Source: an uncultured Lachnospiraceae bacterium
GTDB lineage: Bacteria > Bacillota > Clostridia > Lachnospirales > Lachnospiraceae
DNA: 64,000 nucleotides
Direction: 5' to 3'
Assembly: GCA_910585075.1 (NCBI GenBank)
Contig: CAJUED010000011.1
Coordinates: 31,352-95,351 of the forward strand
Positions 1 through 8,726 of this stretch are shown here, piece after piece. The notes under the pieces are model-generated. The model had not been told where the DNA came from. It made no database searches and saw nothing but the letters and a program-made list of their open reading frames with translations. How positions within the stretch are numbered: position 1 is the first letter of the stretch; each line of letters opens with the position of its first letter. Made by a program: the position numbers and the translations under genes.

Positions 1-744
1 GGGATCTCCATTTCCATTTGCATCCTGCTCCTTAAACGCTTTCAGCACCTCATACAGTTCATCCGTCGTAGTGGGGATTTCCATTCCCACACGGTCCAGC
101 CATGCTGTATTGATGGCCCACAGGGGACCTGAATGCAGACCGTTCAGTCTGACGCTGCTCATGGAATACAGCCTTCCATTAAAGGTATTTTTTCTCGCCA
201 CATTTGGATACTGATTGTAATAGAAATCGCTCATAAACGGACAATACATAGGAAGAAGATCCGTCATGTCCAGCAATTGGTCCACAAAGTTGATTGTATT
301 ATTGGTCTCTCCCACTATCACATCCGGGAGATCGCCGGATGCGAAGATTACGGACAATTTTTCTTCCCAGCCCTGCTCTGATACCTCCTCAATCTCCACC
401 TTGATACCCGTAGCCTCCAATGCCTGCTGTAGCATATACTTATCTTCGGGCGTGCCTACATCCGTGGCCAGCTTCTTCCAAAGAATCTTATACGTATATG
501 ACCCGTCCGTCAACGGCAGCTGCATGTTTCCTTCTTCGTCAAAATATCTGGCATCATATCCGGAAGCAGTCAGGGCAATTTCTTCTCCTGCCTCCGCTGT
601 CTTTTCACCTTCCTCCTTTGCCGCATCCTGTGTTCCTGCTTCCGATAAGGTACTGTCCCCTCCACTTCCACAGGCCGTCATGCCCAAAATCATGGACATC
701 GCCAGCACCAGGCCTAACAGCTTTTTGACAATTCTCTTTTTCAT
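1..744 (-). CDS. Extracellular sugar-binding lipoprotein of an ABC importer (partial, C-terminus beyond window)
   Basis: This is the N-terminal 248 residues of a carbohydrate ABC transporter solute-binding protein; the rest lies left of the window. A basic start (MKKRIVKK), a hydrophobic stretch and a lipobox ending LGMTAC (Cys25) predict a lipid-anchored secreted protein, followed by a low-complexity Ser/Glu/Ala linker. The partial end DANGNGDP resembles the Asp/Asn-rich loop common in family 1 sugar-binding proteins of Clostridia. An ATG three bases upstream is an alternative start; both sit behind an AAGGAAAGG ribosome binding site. The gene follows yesM by about 60 nt on the same strand, so the pair upstream probably controls it. 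The sugar cannot be told from sequence. Confidence 0.85.
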   Translation of the reverse strand, partial: MKKRIVKKLLGLVLAMSMILGMTACGSGGDSTLSEAGTQDAAKEEGEKTAEAGEEIALTASGYDARYFDEEGNMQLPLTDGSYTYKILWKKLATDVGTPEDKYMLQQALEATGIKVEIEEVSEQGWEEKLSVIFASGDLPDVIVGETNNTINFVDQLLDMTDLLPMYCPFMSDFYYNQYPNVARKNTFNGRLYSMSSVRLNGLHSGPLWAINTAWLDRVGMEIPTTTDELYEVLKAFKEQDANGNGDP

Positions 745-804
745 CATCCTTTCCTTCCTTTCTTTTTCTCACAGACCTTTCTGCTGAAACCATGATAATA
801 CATT

Positions 805-2565
805 TTATTCTGTCGAAACATGTAATAAACAATCCATATTCCTGTCAAAATCTACTTGCTTTTCCATGCGCTCTCCCGGTATACGGAGCGCTATATCCGT
901 CCCGCTCCCCTCCGTACTGTCGATTTCTATTCCATAGCTATTCCCAAAATAATTCTTAATCCGCAGACAGGTATTGGCAATGCCTATTCGCTTTACCTCC
1001 ATGCTCACACGATATAGCGCTTCCCCATCCGCCAGCAGTCTTTTTATTTCTTCCTGCTTTGATTCCTCCATACCTGCTCCATCATCCCAGATATGGATCA
1101 GGATACTTTCTTTTTCCCTGTCACAGAAAAGGCGTACGCTCCCGGCCCCCTTTTTCTCCAGGCCATGGTAAACTGCATTTTCTACCAGAGGCTGCAGAAT
1201 CATTTTAGGCATTTCTATGTTCAGGAATTCTTCCGGTACATCCACGTCCCACTGAAAATGGTGATTAAAGCGTATATCCACTATACTCAGATACTGTTCC
1301 ACAATCTCCAGTTCCCGCCGCAATGTGACTGTCTCCGGCGCGCGCAGAGAATATTTGAAAATTTCGCCCATTGCCGTTGCGATGTCAATGACCTCCTGCA
1401 CATCATATATTACTGCAATTCCACAAATACACTGCAACGTGTTTAAAATGAAATGTGGGTTCACCTGATTTTCCAGAATCCGCAATTCATTTTCTTTTTC
1501 TTTCAGCTCCTTCTCATATAACTCCTGTTGTGTATACAGCATCCGGTAGGAAATTTCCGTCTGATGATTCAGCATATTATTGATCACCTGCGCAATGCTG
1601 CCAATTTCATCCTCCCGGTTCATATGAATTCTTTTCTTCATCCCGCCGCTGGTAACAAACTCAATCTGATGATACAGGTCGGATATTGGCCGTATAATGT
1701 AGTGATTACATGCAAGAAAGCTCACCCAAAACAAACTAATCGCCACCACAATTGCAGCGACGATCATATAGCGCAATGTACCGTATCTCTTAAATACGGT
1801 ACGGTCGTTAAGGACATAACCTATCTTCCAACCGGTATCAGATATTGGCTCTGTCCTGAGGTCTGTTATATCTTCTCTGTCTTTTAAACCAATACTTGTA
1901 ACTATCCTGTCCTGTTCGTCCAGAAGACAGACGCTTGAAACGATGTCAGTATCTCTTTCTTCTAAAATATTATTAATCAGATTCTTATCAAGGAATATCA
2001 AAAGGCAGCCGAGCTGTTCATTCCAATGGGTGGTAGTGCGGCTCAGAAACTTGACTGGCTGTACATATACGGTATAGGAAATATCCCTTCTTTCATTATA
2101 AATTACCTGAAAAGACGGAATCTGCGGCTGACGCTCAAAATAATCCCTGTTGCAGGCAATCACCTCATTTAATTCTTCATCGTCTTTCAGATAATGGTAA
2201 GTAATCCTGGAATCGGAACGATACAGGGCGATATCCAGAATATGCTCGTCACACAGGATCATTGTATTGACGGTCTGCTTAAAGTATTGATGGTTTTGAT
2301 ACAAGTCAAAATCATTTTCCGGCATCAAATAATTTTCGATATTTTTTCCCATAGACATATGATAAGCCAGAGAACGGATTCCCTGAAAGCTTTTATCGAT
2401 AGCCAGATTCATCTGTGCTACCATATCCGCGGAATATTTTACATCTGATTCGTGTATGTTTCTGAGAATCATCAGGAGCAGTATCAGTTGGATTGCTACC
2501 AGCCCTATACCGGTAACCAGAGATACCATCATAAACTTCTTCCTGATTGAATATTTTATCCTCAT
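805..2565 (-). CDS. yesM: YesM-type sensor histidine kinase
   Basis: A 586-residue membrane histidine kinase of the LytS/YesM class. It has TM1 at about residues 11-33, a large extracellular Cache-like sensor, TM2 at about 262-284, a HAMP segment, and a His_kinase domain in which NPHFILNTL carries the phospho-accepting His (about 371). A GHKL ATPase with WDDGAGM follows. It phosphorylates the partner response regulator whose stop codon overlaps its start (TAATG), so the two are translationally coupled. The downstream sugar-binding protein suggests it senses a carbohydrate, perhaps through the binding protein. The yesM name is given by family resemblance. Confidence 0.9.
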   Translation of the reverse strand: MRIKYSIRKKFMMVSLVTGIGLVAIQLILLLMILRNIHESDVKYSADMVAQMNLAIDKSFQGIRSLAYHMSMGKNIENYLMPENDFDLYQNHQYFKQTVNTMILCDEHILDIALYRSDSRITYHYLKDDEELNEVIACNRDYFERQPQIPSFQVIYNERRDISYTVYVQPVKFLSRTTTHWNEQLGCLLIFLDKNLINNILEERDTDIVSSVCLLDEQDRIVTSIGLKDREDITDLRTEPISDTGWKIGYVLNDRTVFKRYGTLRYMIVAAIVVAISLFWVSFLACNHYIIRPISDLYHQIEFVTSGGMKKRIHMNREDEIGSIAQVINNMLNHQTEISYRMLYTQQELYEKELKEKENELRILENQVNPHFILNTLQCICGIAVIYDVQEVIDIATAMGEIFKYSLRAPETVTLRRELEIVEQYLSIVDIRFNHHFQWDVDVPEEFLNIEMPKMILQPLVENAVYHGLEKKGAGSVRLFCDREKESILIHIWDDGAGMEESKQEEIKRLLADGEALYRVSMEVKRIGIANTCLRIKNYFGNSYGIEIDSTEGSGTDIALRIPGERMEKQVDFDRNMDCLLHVSTE

Positions 2566-3323
2566 TACCTGCTCCCCGCATTTTTCTCACGCCATTGTGC
2601 CGGTGTAATCTCGTAATGCTTCTTAAATACCTTATAAAAATAAATTTCATCCTCATATCCCACTGCCAATGCAATTTTCCTGATTGATAATTTGGGATTT
2701 CGCATCAGATTAACTGCCTGCTCCATCCGCAGTCTGGTTAAATACTGTGAGAAAGTCATGCCTGTCTTCTTCACAAACAGACTGCTGCAGTAATTGGGAC
2801 TGAAACCGAAATCTGCCGCCAGCTCTTTGAGCATCAGCTTATCACCATAATGGATGTTGATATAGGTTAGAACCTTCTGGAAGATATAATCGCTATCCGA
2901 ATCTTCATCCTCCTGAATGTTCCCCAGTGTGGGAATTTTGCCTGCTTTCTCCTCCAGCCGCAAGCTCAGTTTTTGCAAAAGCCTACCTGCGTCTCCGGCG
3001 CTTACCGGCTTAACACAATAATCGAATGCCCCATAGCGCAAGGCGGTCTGAGCATAGGTAAATTCGGCAAAAGCACTGACAATGACCATCTCACACTCCA
3101 TCCCCGCCTCTCTCAGATGTTGTAACAATTCCAGCCCTGTCATATCAGGAATACGTACATCCGTAATCACCACATTTGGATTCAACCGCTCTATCGTACG
3201 TAAAGCAGCAGCGGAGGAACATTCCTCCGCCACTACTTCAAAACCCAGGTCTTCCCGGGCAAATATCTTTCTCAGGTATATCATTGCCCACGGCTCATCA
3301 TCTACCAACACAATCTTATACAT
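2565..3323 (-). CDS. yesN: YesN-type response regulator with AraC DNA-binding domain
   Basis: A 252-residue response regulator. The CheY-like receiver (1-115) has the acidic pair at Asp8/Asp9, the phospho-acceptor Asp55 in VVITDVRIPDM and Lys105. A double helix-turn-helix AraC domain fills about 150-250 and ends in the usual GYEDEIYFYKVFKKHYEITPAQWR-like pattern. It is first in a yesN-yesM-binding-protein operon and probably activates the sugar transporter. Upstream (3324-3499) lies a short AT-rich promoter region and the terminator of the lysR gene. Confidence 0.92.
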   Translation of the reverse strand: MYKIVLVDDEPWAMIYLRKIFAREDLGFEVVAEECSSAAALRTIERLNPNVVITDVRIPDMTGLELLQHLREAGMECEMVIVSAFAEFTYAQTALRYGAFDYCVKPVSAGDAGRLLQKLSLRLEEKAGKIPTLGNIQEDEDSDSDYIFQKVLTYINIHYGDKLMLKELAADFGFSPNYCSSLFVKKTGMTFSQYLTRLRMEQAVNLMRNPKLSIRKIALAVGYEDEIYFYKVFKKHYEITPAQWREKNAGSR

Positions 3324-3440
3324 ATCAAACTCCTATCCGCCTGCTTTAACAGACAGCTCTTTGCGCCGCACCACATTTCTAATATTATTGTTATCTATAA
3401 TTTAATCAAGTTTCCTATCGCTGTCTAATGCCCAAAAAAC

Positions 3441-3471
3441 ATCAGGGTATAACTAAATGTTATACCCTGAT
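3441..3471 (-). terminator. Rho-independent terminator after the lysR-type gene
   Basis: A perfect 13-bp hairpin (ATCAGGGTATAAC, loop TAAAT, then its complement). Read on the minus strand it runs into TTTTTT, so it ends the transcript of the LysR gene that stops at 3500. Confidence 0.9.
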
Positions 3472-3499
3472 ATCTGCAACAGACATTTTTGCTTTCTGT

Positions 3500-4447
3500 T
3501 TAACTCGCCTCTATCTGCTCTGTAATACGCATGTAATTATCCTGTAGCACCTGGCTGATAATCGCCATACAACAATGTTCCTGCTTTGTAAAATGTTTAT
3601 CTTTCAGATAAAATATACAACTGTCTGACTTCTGAATATTCCTGCCTACACTGTAAAACTGATACTTCTTTTTATCTGTTATATATGGGAAAAATTCTTC
3701 CGTGATAAAGCAGCACCCCATCTGATTCTTCACCGCCTGAATGGCAAACATCGAATTTACTGTCGTAAATTTAGGTATAACTTCCATTTCGTACTCCTCA
3801 AAAATCCGATTGACATACTTTCTCACCCCTGTGTTATTCTCCTGCAAAACATAGTCTACCTGGGGAATTTCCCGTAAATCCAGCCATGGATACTTTACCC
3901 CCTTCTTTTTTAAGGAAAACTCTTTCAAATCCCAGCGCTCCGGAACCATAAAAAGCAGGTATTCCTCGCATATTTTTTCAAATCCTATATCGCTACCCGC
4001 CATAATTATGCTTGGCCCCACGGCCATATTGTACCGGTGCTTTTCCAGACCGCTTGCAATATCGGAAGACATAATATGAGAAAAAAAGAGATTACTGTCC
4101 GGATATTTTTCCTTAAAAAGATTTTGTATCTCCACAGATGTCTTATAAGCATTCCGCAATGTCATTGCTATGTGAATGTTCTGAACCTTATCCCTGTATA
4201 TCGTTTTCAGTTCCTCATCCATCTCATCCTTTAATCTCTCGATTTCCTGTCCATATTTCACATAAATACGACCTGCCTCTGTCAGACTGATGCCGCCGCT
4301 GCTTCTTACAAACAGTTCCAATCCCAACTCCTGTTCCAGTTTACTGATATAACGACTCAGCGCTGGCTGACTGATATAAAGTATTTCAGCCGCCTTTGAA
4401 ATGCTTCTGCACTCGGCTATCGTTAAAATATAGAGTATATCTTTCAT
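3500..4447 (-). CDS. LysR-family transcriptional regulator
   Basis: A 315-residue LTTR. The N-terminal winged helix-turn-helix (1-60) contains the typical SISKAAEILYISQPALSRYI recognition region, followed by a linker helix and a periplasmic-binding-like effector domain (about 90-300). It faces away from blaI across a 290-base region. LysR proteins usually regulate the divergent gene, but here the divergent pair has its own repressor, so the target is unknown. It ends at a strong terminator. Confidence 0.88.
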   Translation of the reverse strand: MKDILYILTIAECRSISKAAEILYISQPALSRYISKLEQELGLELFVRSSGGISLTEAGRIYVKYGQEIERLKDEMDEELKTIYRDKVQNIHIAMTLRNAYKTSVEIQNLFKEKYPDSNLFFSHIMSSDIASGLEKHRYNMAVGPSIIMAGSDIGFEKICEEYLLFMVPERWDLKEFSLKKKGVKYPWLDLREIPQVDYVLQENNTGVRKYVNRIFEEYEMEVIPKFTTVNSMFAIQAVKNQMGCCFITEEFFPYITDKKKYQFYSVGRNIQKSDSCIFYLKDKHFTKQEHCCMAIISQVLQDNYMRITEQIEAS

Positions 4448-4532
4448 TATATTTGCTCCCTAAATACTTATTAATTAAATTTACCATAAATAAATTATAT
4501 AGACAAGTAATTATCTACACTCTTTTCCCGGA

Positions 4533-4561
4533 TTGACATTCCTGTAAATGGCTTCTATAAT
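4533..4561 (+). promoter_or_regulatory. Consensus sigma-A promoter of blaI-blaR1
   Basis: A perfect -35 TTGACA (4533-4538), a 17-base spacer and a perfect -10 TATAAT (4556-4561). Such a strong promoter needs a repressor, which fits BlaI autoregulation. The leader to blaI is about 170 bases. Confidence 0.88.
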
Positions 4562-4568
4562 ATTTTTA

Positions 4569-4580
4569 TTACATTAGTAA
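4569..4580. promoter_or_regulatory. Candidate BlaI operator at the transcription start
   Basis: The inverted repeat TTAC-ATTA-GTAA begins 8 bases after the -10 box, at the expected +1. BlaI/MecI operators are TACA/TGTA-type dyads that overlap the promoter; this site is shorter than the classical operator, so the assignment is tentative. Confidence 0.45.
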
Positions 4581-4738
4581 GATTTAAGTGCAATCACTGT
4601 GTTCATGCGTAAATTTATGCCATAAAGTCAAAAATTGTTTTAAACATTAAACTGACTCGCACAGCATGGCAACGTTTGGCGGAATAATCCTGAACGGAGG
4701 ACAAACGCACAAAAAATAGCGCAGAAATGAGGATAACC

Positions 4739-5128
4739 ATGGTAAATTTACCCCAGATTTCAGAAGCAGAATTTGAAGTGATGAAGGTCGTATGGAAATA
4801 TGCCCCCATCAGCACCAACGAGATAACGGACAAATTAACGAAGACCACCAAATGGAGCCCTAAAACAATACAGACTTTAATCAAGCGTCTTGTGACCAAG
4901 GGGGCCCTTACTTATGAAAAACAAAGCAGGGTATTCGTCTATACGCCTCTGATAGGAGAAAAGGAATATATCGACCGGAAAAGCAATTCTTTTCTTAAGC
5001 GTTATTATGACGGAGATATCACCGCAATGCTTTCCGCCTATATTGAGGATGACAAGCTCTCCCAATCGGAAATAGATACACTGCGCTCCCTTCTCCATAA
5101 AGGTACAAAGAGTAAGGAGGAGAACTGA
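4739..5128 (+). CDS. blaI: BlaI/MecI-family penicillinase repressor
   Basis: A 129-residue winged-helix repressor (MVNLPQISEAEFEVMKVVW start, then the recognition region SPKTIQTLIKRLVTKG). An in-frame ATG at 4727 exists, but TGAGGA at 4728-4733 is well placed only for 4739. In known systems BlaI dimers repress beta-lactam resistance genes and are cleaved when the partner BlaR1 senses a beta-lactam. The stop overlaps the blaR1 start (TGATG), indicating translational coupling. The usual target, a PBP or beta-lactamase, is a pseudogene downstream here. Confidence 0.93.
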   Translation: MVNLPQISEAEFEVMKVVWKYAPISTNEITDKLTKTTKWSPKTIQTLIKRLVTKGALTYEKQSRVFVYTPLIGEKEYIDRKSNSFLKRYYDGDITAMLSAYIEDDKLSQSEIDTLRSLLHKGTKSKEEN

Positions 5129-7008
5129 TGGCAATTTACCTTGGGGATTTCGGAATCCGTTTTTTTCTCTGCAATCTTTTTATCTGCGCCCTCACAGGTG
5201 TTTTTCTTATTACAAGGCTGCTTCTACGGCGCTATCTCTCCGGCCGGCTGCAGTTTTATTTATGGTTTCCACTGCTTGGGCTCTTGGCGGTTCCCTTTCT
5301 GCCGGCCCGCGGCTCCCGGTTTTCACAGATTTTTCTGTGGCTGGACAAATTGAAACATGCGGCCTTCCCCGGCACCCCCGGCGCGAAAACTGTCATGGAG
5401 CAGGCCGCAAACATGGGCGTATCCGGCGCCGCAAGGCAGATAAATGATTTTGCGCTGTCCGTAAGCGGCCAAACGCCCTCTGTTATCGGGCTCCTGTTAT
5501 CCGGAATATGGCTGGCCGGAGTTTGTGTAATGCTGGTCTTTCTGGTAAAGTCCAAGGCCCGCCTGAATGCTTTGAAAAGCTCCGCTCTCCCTTTGCAGAA
5601 CAAGGATGTGCGCGGGCTGTACGAAAACTGCTTAAAGGAAATGAAGATAAAGAGAAATATTCCAATTTACAGCACGGCCTTCCTGCAATCCCCTGTGCTT
5701 GTGAGCCTCTCAAGGCCCCGCATTTATCTGCCAATCCACCTGATTTCGGATTTCCATGTTCATGCGGAAGGACAGACGGAAATGGTCGAAATCTCTTTCT
5801 ATGCCAGGGATATGCGGTATATGTTATTGCACGAATTACAACATTATAAACACAGGGATGTCCTTGCAGGTTATCTGATGACGCTTTTCGGCGCGCTGTA
5901 CTGGTTCAATCCTCTTGTCCGGTATGGGCTTAAAGAAATGCGGATTGACAGGGAAATTGCCTGCGATACCTCGGTGCTGAAGCTTCTTGAGGAAAATGAC
6001 TATAAAGATTACGGCAATACGCTGCTCCGCTTTGCCGAAAAGATTTCTCTTTCGCCATTCCCGTTTGCTGCAGGAATCAGCGGGAACGGGAAACAGATGC
6101 GGAAAAGAATACTCAATATTGCTTCTTACAAAAACCCCTCCCTTGGGGAAAAAATAAAGGGCTTTGCCGCTTTTGGCGTGGTTACTGCTATGCTCCTTTG
6201 GGCTGCTCCCATGTTATCCGTCTATGCTGTGGAGCCAAGCAATTATGAATGGGATATTGCCTCTGAAAAGGTAGCGCTGATTGACCTCGTAGCCTATTTC
6301 AAGGAATACCAGGGAAGCTTTGTTTTATATGACTTAAAACAGGATACATGGAGCGTTTATGACATGGAGCATGCCCTTTTGAGGTCATCCCCGGATTCTA
6401 CCTATAAGATATATGACGCTCTGTTCGGATTAGAGGAGGGCATCATCACACCGGAGGATTCTTTCATGAAATGGGACGGGATGGTTTATCCCTTTGAGGC
6501 ATGGAACGCCGATCAGGATTTATATTCCGCAATGGATTCCTCCGTCAACTGGTATTTTCAGGAAATTGACAGACAGCTTGACACACCCGCTATTAAAAAC
6601 TATGTAGAAAAAATCGGATATGGAAATCAAAATATAAGCTCCTCCCTCCCCTCCTTCTGGATGCAGTCAACATTAAAGATTTCTCCCGTAGAGCAGGTTT
6701 TGCTTTTGAAGGATCTGTACCTCAATGATTTTGACTTTGCCCCGGAAAATATAAATACGGTAAAGGATTCCATTTGTCTCTTTTCCTCCGGTGACAAAGG
6801 TTTTTATGGGAAAACCGGAACCGGACAGGTAGACGGCCAGGACATAAACGGCTGGTTTGTCGGCTTCGCCGAGACGGAAGGAAATACATACTTTTTTGCC
6901 ACTAATATCCAAAATAATACCGGCGCCAACGGAAGCAGAGCCGCTGAAATAACCAAGTCCATCTTAGCAGAATTGTATATTGCGGAGCCCCAAGCACCCT
7001 GGGTGTAA
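5128..7008 (+). CDS. blaR1: BlaR1/MecR1-type beta-lactam sensor metalloprotease
   Basis: A 626-residue integral membrane receptor, full length for the family. It has N-terminal transmembrane helices, a gluzincin protease domain with HELQH at about 235-239 facing the cytoplasm, a further transmembrane segment near 350-370, and a C-terminal class-D-beta-lactamase-like extracellular sensor. The sensor is complete: SxxK as STYK (Ser424, Lys427), an SVN motif and KTG (Lys562). Beta-lactam acylation of Ser424 is expected to activate proteolysis of BlaI. It looks intact although its apparent target gene is decayed. Confidence 0.93.
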   Translation: MAIYLGDFGIRFFLCNLFICALTGVFLITRLLLRRYLSGRLQFYLWFPLLGLLAVPFLPARGSRFSQIFLWLDKLKHAAFPGTPGAKTVMEQAANMGVSGAARQINDFALSVSGQTPSVIGLLLSGIWLAGVCVMLVFLVKSKARLNALKSSALPLQNKDVRGLYENCLKEMKIKRNIPIYSTAFLQSPVLVSLSRPRIYLPIHLISDFHVHAEGQTEMVEISFYARDMRYMLLHELQHYKHRDVLAGYLMTLFGALYWFNPLVRYGLKEMRIDREIACDTSVLKLLEENDYKDYGNTLLRFAEKISLSPFPFAAGISGNGKQMRKRILNIASYKNPSLGEKIKGFAAFGVVTAMLLWAAPMLSVYAVEPSNYEWDIASEKVALIDLVAYFKEYQGSFVLYDLKQDTWSVYDMEHALLRSSPDSTYKIYDALFGLEEGIITPEDSFMKWDGMVYPFEAWNADQDLYSAMDSSVNWYFQEIDRQLDTPAIKNYVEKIGYGNQNISSSLPSFWMQSTLKISPVEQVLLLKDLYLNDFDFAPENINTVKDSICLFSSGDKGFYGKTGTGQVDGQDINGWFVGFAETEGNTYFFATNIQNNTGANGSRAAEITKSILAELYIAEPQAPWV

Positions 7009-7060
7009 CAGTGACCCATGGCCGGACTGTTCCCCCACGCGGACCGACGTACATCAAATT

Positions 7061-7706
7061 TTATTCTTCACGCGCAAACCAGCTTTCCAGCACCTGTTTA
7101 TCCTTTTCCACAACATAGCCGCTCCCGCCCCTATTTTTAAGGCAGCTTTTGCAAAGTAGATATTGTCCGAATAAATCAACGCGTTTTCCAGGATAACAGG
7201 CTCATATGCATGAAGTGTTGTTACATAGTAAGAGCCCCAGGAGGTATCCTTCTGCCAGCGAAGGCCCACATTTCCATAGTCCTCATTTGGCTCTATGGCT
7301 CCCGACTCAAGTCCAGCAGTTCCGCTATCTGCGCAATTGTATCACTTGTTTTAATTGTATCAGTTGTTTCAACTGTATCAGCTGTTTCAACTGTATCCTC
7401 CCTGTCTTCCCCGTCCACATGGCATCTTCCCGGCACAATTCCAACGGAAGACGCAACACCGGGCCCGGCAAGGACGCTTCCATTTCTGTCCAGTATCTCT
7501 CCTCTTTTTGCCTGGGTGGTGGAAACCCGTACTTTGTCTGTGGAAGCAAGCCCCGGATAAATCAAAGCGTCCGTCCATACCAGCTTGTATCCGTCCTCTC
7601 TTTTTAAAAAGTAAGCTTCATTTTCAAAGTTCACCTCTCCGCAGCAATCTACGGGTAACCTCTCCAGCTCATTCTTCCCGAGTGCAGCAGGCCGCGGTGG
7701 AATCAT
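7061..7706 (-). pseudogene. Remnant of a MecA/PBP2a-type penicillin-binding protein
   Basis: Pieces of one PBP survive in order on the minus strand. At 7706-7293 is a MecA_N/PBP-dimer fragment with DALIYPGL, AKRGEILDRNG and VGIVPG. At about 7318-7160 is a transpeptidase fragment in another frame with EPNEDYG, TSWGSYYV and the SxN motif in YSDNIYFAKAALKIG. At about 7129-7061 a third frame reads YVVEKDKQVLESWFAREE to a stop, a plausible C-terminus. The SxxK serine region and the KTG region are missing, so internal deletions and frameshifts have destroyed it. A basic stretch upstream (about 7780-7715, RSKKKRKTDKIFI) may be the old N-terminus. It lies head-on to blaR1. Confidence 0.75.
7338..7399. 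repeat. 18-bp tandem repeat (3.4 units) inside the PBP pseudogene
   Basis: Units begin at 7338, 7356 and 7374 with a partial unit at 7392 (consensus yTGTATCAGyTGTTTCAA). In the coding frame they spell six-residue repeats of the type DTVETA/DTVETT/DTIKTS. The expansion sits in the degenerate gene. Confidence 0.85.
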
Positions 7707-7803
7707 GCCCGTGAAGAAATAAAAATTTTATCGGTTTTGCGCTTTTTCTTGCTTCTGCTCCTGACAGTCCCGGCACTCCCATGTGCAATGTTTCCAATTT
7801 TTA

Positions 7804-8400
7804 TCAAAATAAGCTTAGCTGCCTGTATTCCTCTCCTTCGCTCCTCCGTCTCTGCAATTTTTTGAAATGGCTGTCCAGGAGTTTCACTGCCTCCTCTCCG
7901 GAAAACAGCCATCTCTCCATATCGCCCGCTGTCAGAATCAGCGGCATCCTGTTATGAATTTCTTTCATGCACCCTTCCGCCTCCCGGGTAAGGATGGTGA
8001 ATCTGTCGCCTTCCGGGTCTTTATGGTAAATACCTGCCAAAAACAGCAGTTCCCCGTCTGCATAAAAATCATATTTTTCTTTCTGCCTGGGGCCTGTCTT
8101 TTTCCATTCATAGAACTTTTTAACCGGTATTATGCAGCGGTGAGATTCGTAATCATACCGGAACATCGGCCGCTCCCGCACCGTTTCTTTCCTGGCATTG
8201 AAAATAACCCCGTTTTTCTCTTTCCCTTCATATCCCCATTTCAGCACCTCTGATACCATTCTTCCTCTGTCCGCCTTCAGTATCAGCGCCGGATTGGAGG
8301 GATACACTTCTCCTGTTTTTGCTCTTTTCCGGTCTATCTTTTCCGCGATTTTTTCAATTTCCCTTGCTGTTTCATCATCAATATAAAAACGTCCACACAT
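7804..8400 (-). CDS. SOS-response-associated peptidase (SRAP/YedK/HMCES family)
   Basis: A 198-residue SRAP protein. The start at 8400 (GAGGAAAAT before ATG) is fixed by biology: the mature protein must begin with Cys2 (MCGRF), which forms a thiazolidine crosslink with abasic sites in single-stranded DNA. Other conserved elements are present: NARKETV, the CIIPVKKFYEW block and HNRMPLIL with the active-site His. It protects abasic sites at stalled forks. It lies downstream of SOS-controlled dinB on the same strand but 326 bases away with its own promoter. Confidence 0.93.
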   Translation of the reverse strand: MCGRFYIDDETAREIEKIAEKIDRKRAKTGEVYPSNPALILKADRGRMVSEVLKWGYEGKEKNGVIFNARKETVRERPMFRYDYESHRCIIPVKKFYEWKKTGPRQKEKYDFYADGELLFLAGIYHKDPEGDRFTILTREAEGCMKEIHNRMPLILTAGDMERWLFSGEEAVKLLDSHFKKLQRRRSEGEEYRQLSLF

Positions 8401-8437
8401 ATTTTCCTCATTTCCTTGCTGTTTTTTAGCCAATGAC

Positions 8438-8490
8438 ATTATAAATTGCCTTTTCGTGTCTGCAAAAGTTGGAATATGCGGCTTTTGCAG
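8438..8490 (-). promoter_or_regulatory. Promoter of the SRAP gene with overlapping 9-bp inverted repeat
   Basis: On the minus strand, TTGCAG and TATAAT (8438-8443) are spaced by 16 bases. The inverted repeat CTGCAAAAG (8460-8468) and CTTTTGCAG (8482-8490) overlaps the -35 element and could be an operator or a leader hairpin. It does not match the LexA consensus. Confidence 0.5.
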
Positions 8491-8544
8491 GAGCCGGAAA
8501 GAGCAATTTATTATATCCTTGACTACATACACAGTCTGCATCCG

Positions 8545-8726
8545 CTAAATTATTCGAGCGTTCTCCCTTTCCATATCTATCCCTATTGTTACCCCGGAGC
8601 GTCGTTCTTTATTCCCGCGAATAACCAGTCAAGGTCATGCTTGCTTGAACTTGACGACTGCCGCGAGGGTGCAATCCCCCGCAGCTGCATAGCAAGCTTA
8701 TGCCCCGTCAGCTTGCTGCTGGGTAT
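8545..8726. other. Gene-free, GC-rich structured intergenic stretch between dinB and SRAP
   Basis: No convincing coding region. The stretch is rich in short self-complementary words (AGCTTGCTATGCAGCTGCG, CAGCTTGCTG, GCGAGGGTGCAATCCCCCGC), and looks like a folded, possibly repeated intergenic element at the 3' side of dinB. Its core CAGCTTGCTG also occurs in the element after groEL. Confidence 0.35.

Noticed and set aside
266..787. 173-residue plus-strand open frame at the left end
   Set aside because: It lies opposite a clear sugar-binding lipoprotein with lipobox, has no ribosome site and a Ser/Pro-rich shadow composition.
7338..7399. Possible CRISPR array
   Set aside because: The 18-bp units are adjacent with no spacers; it is a coding tandem repeat.
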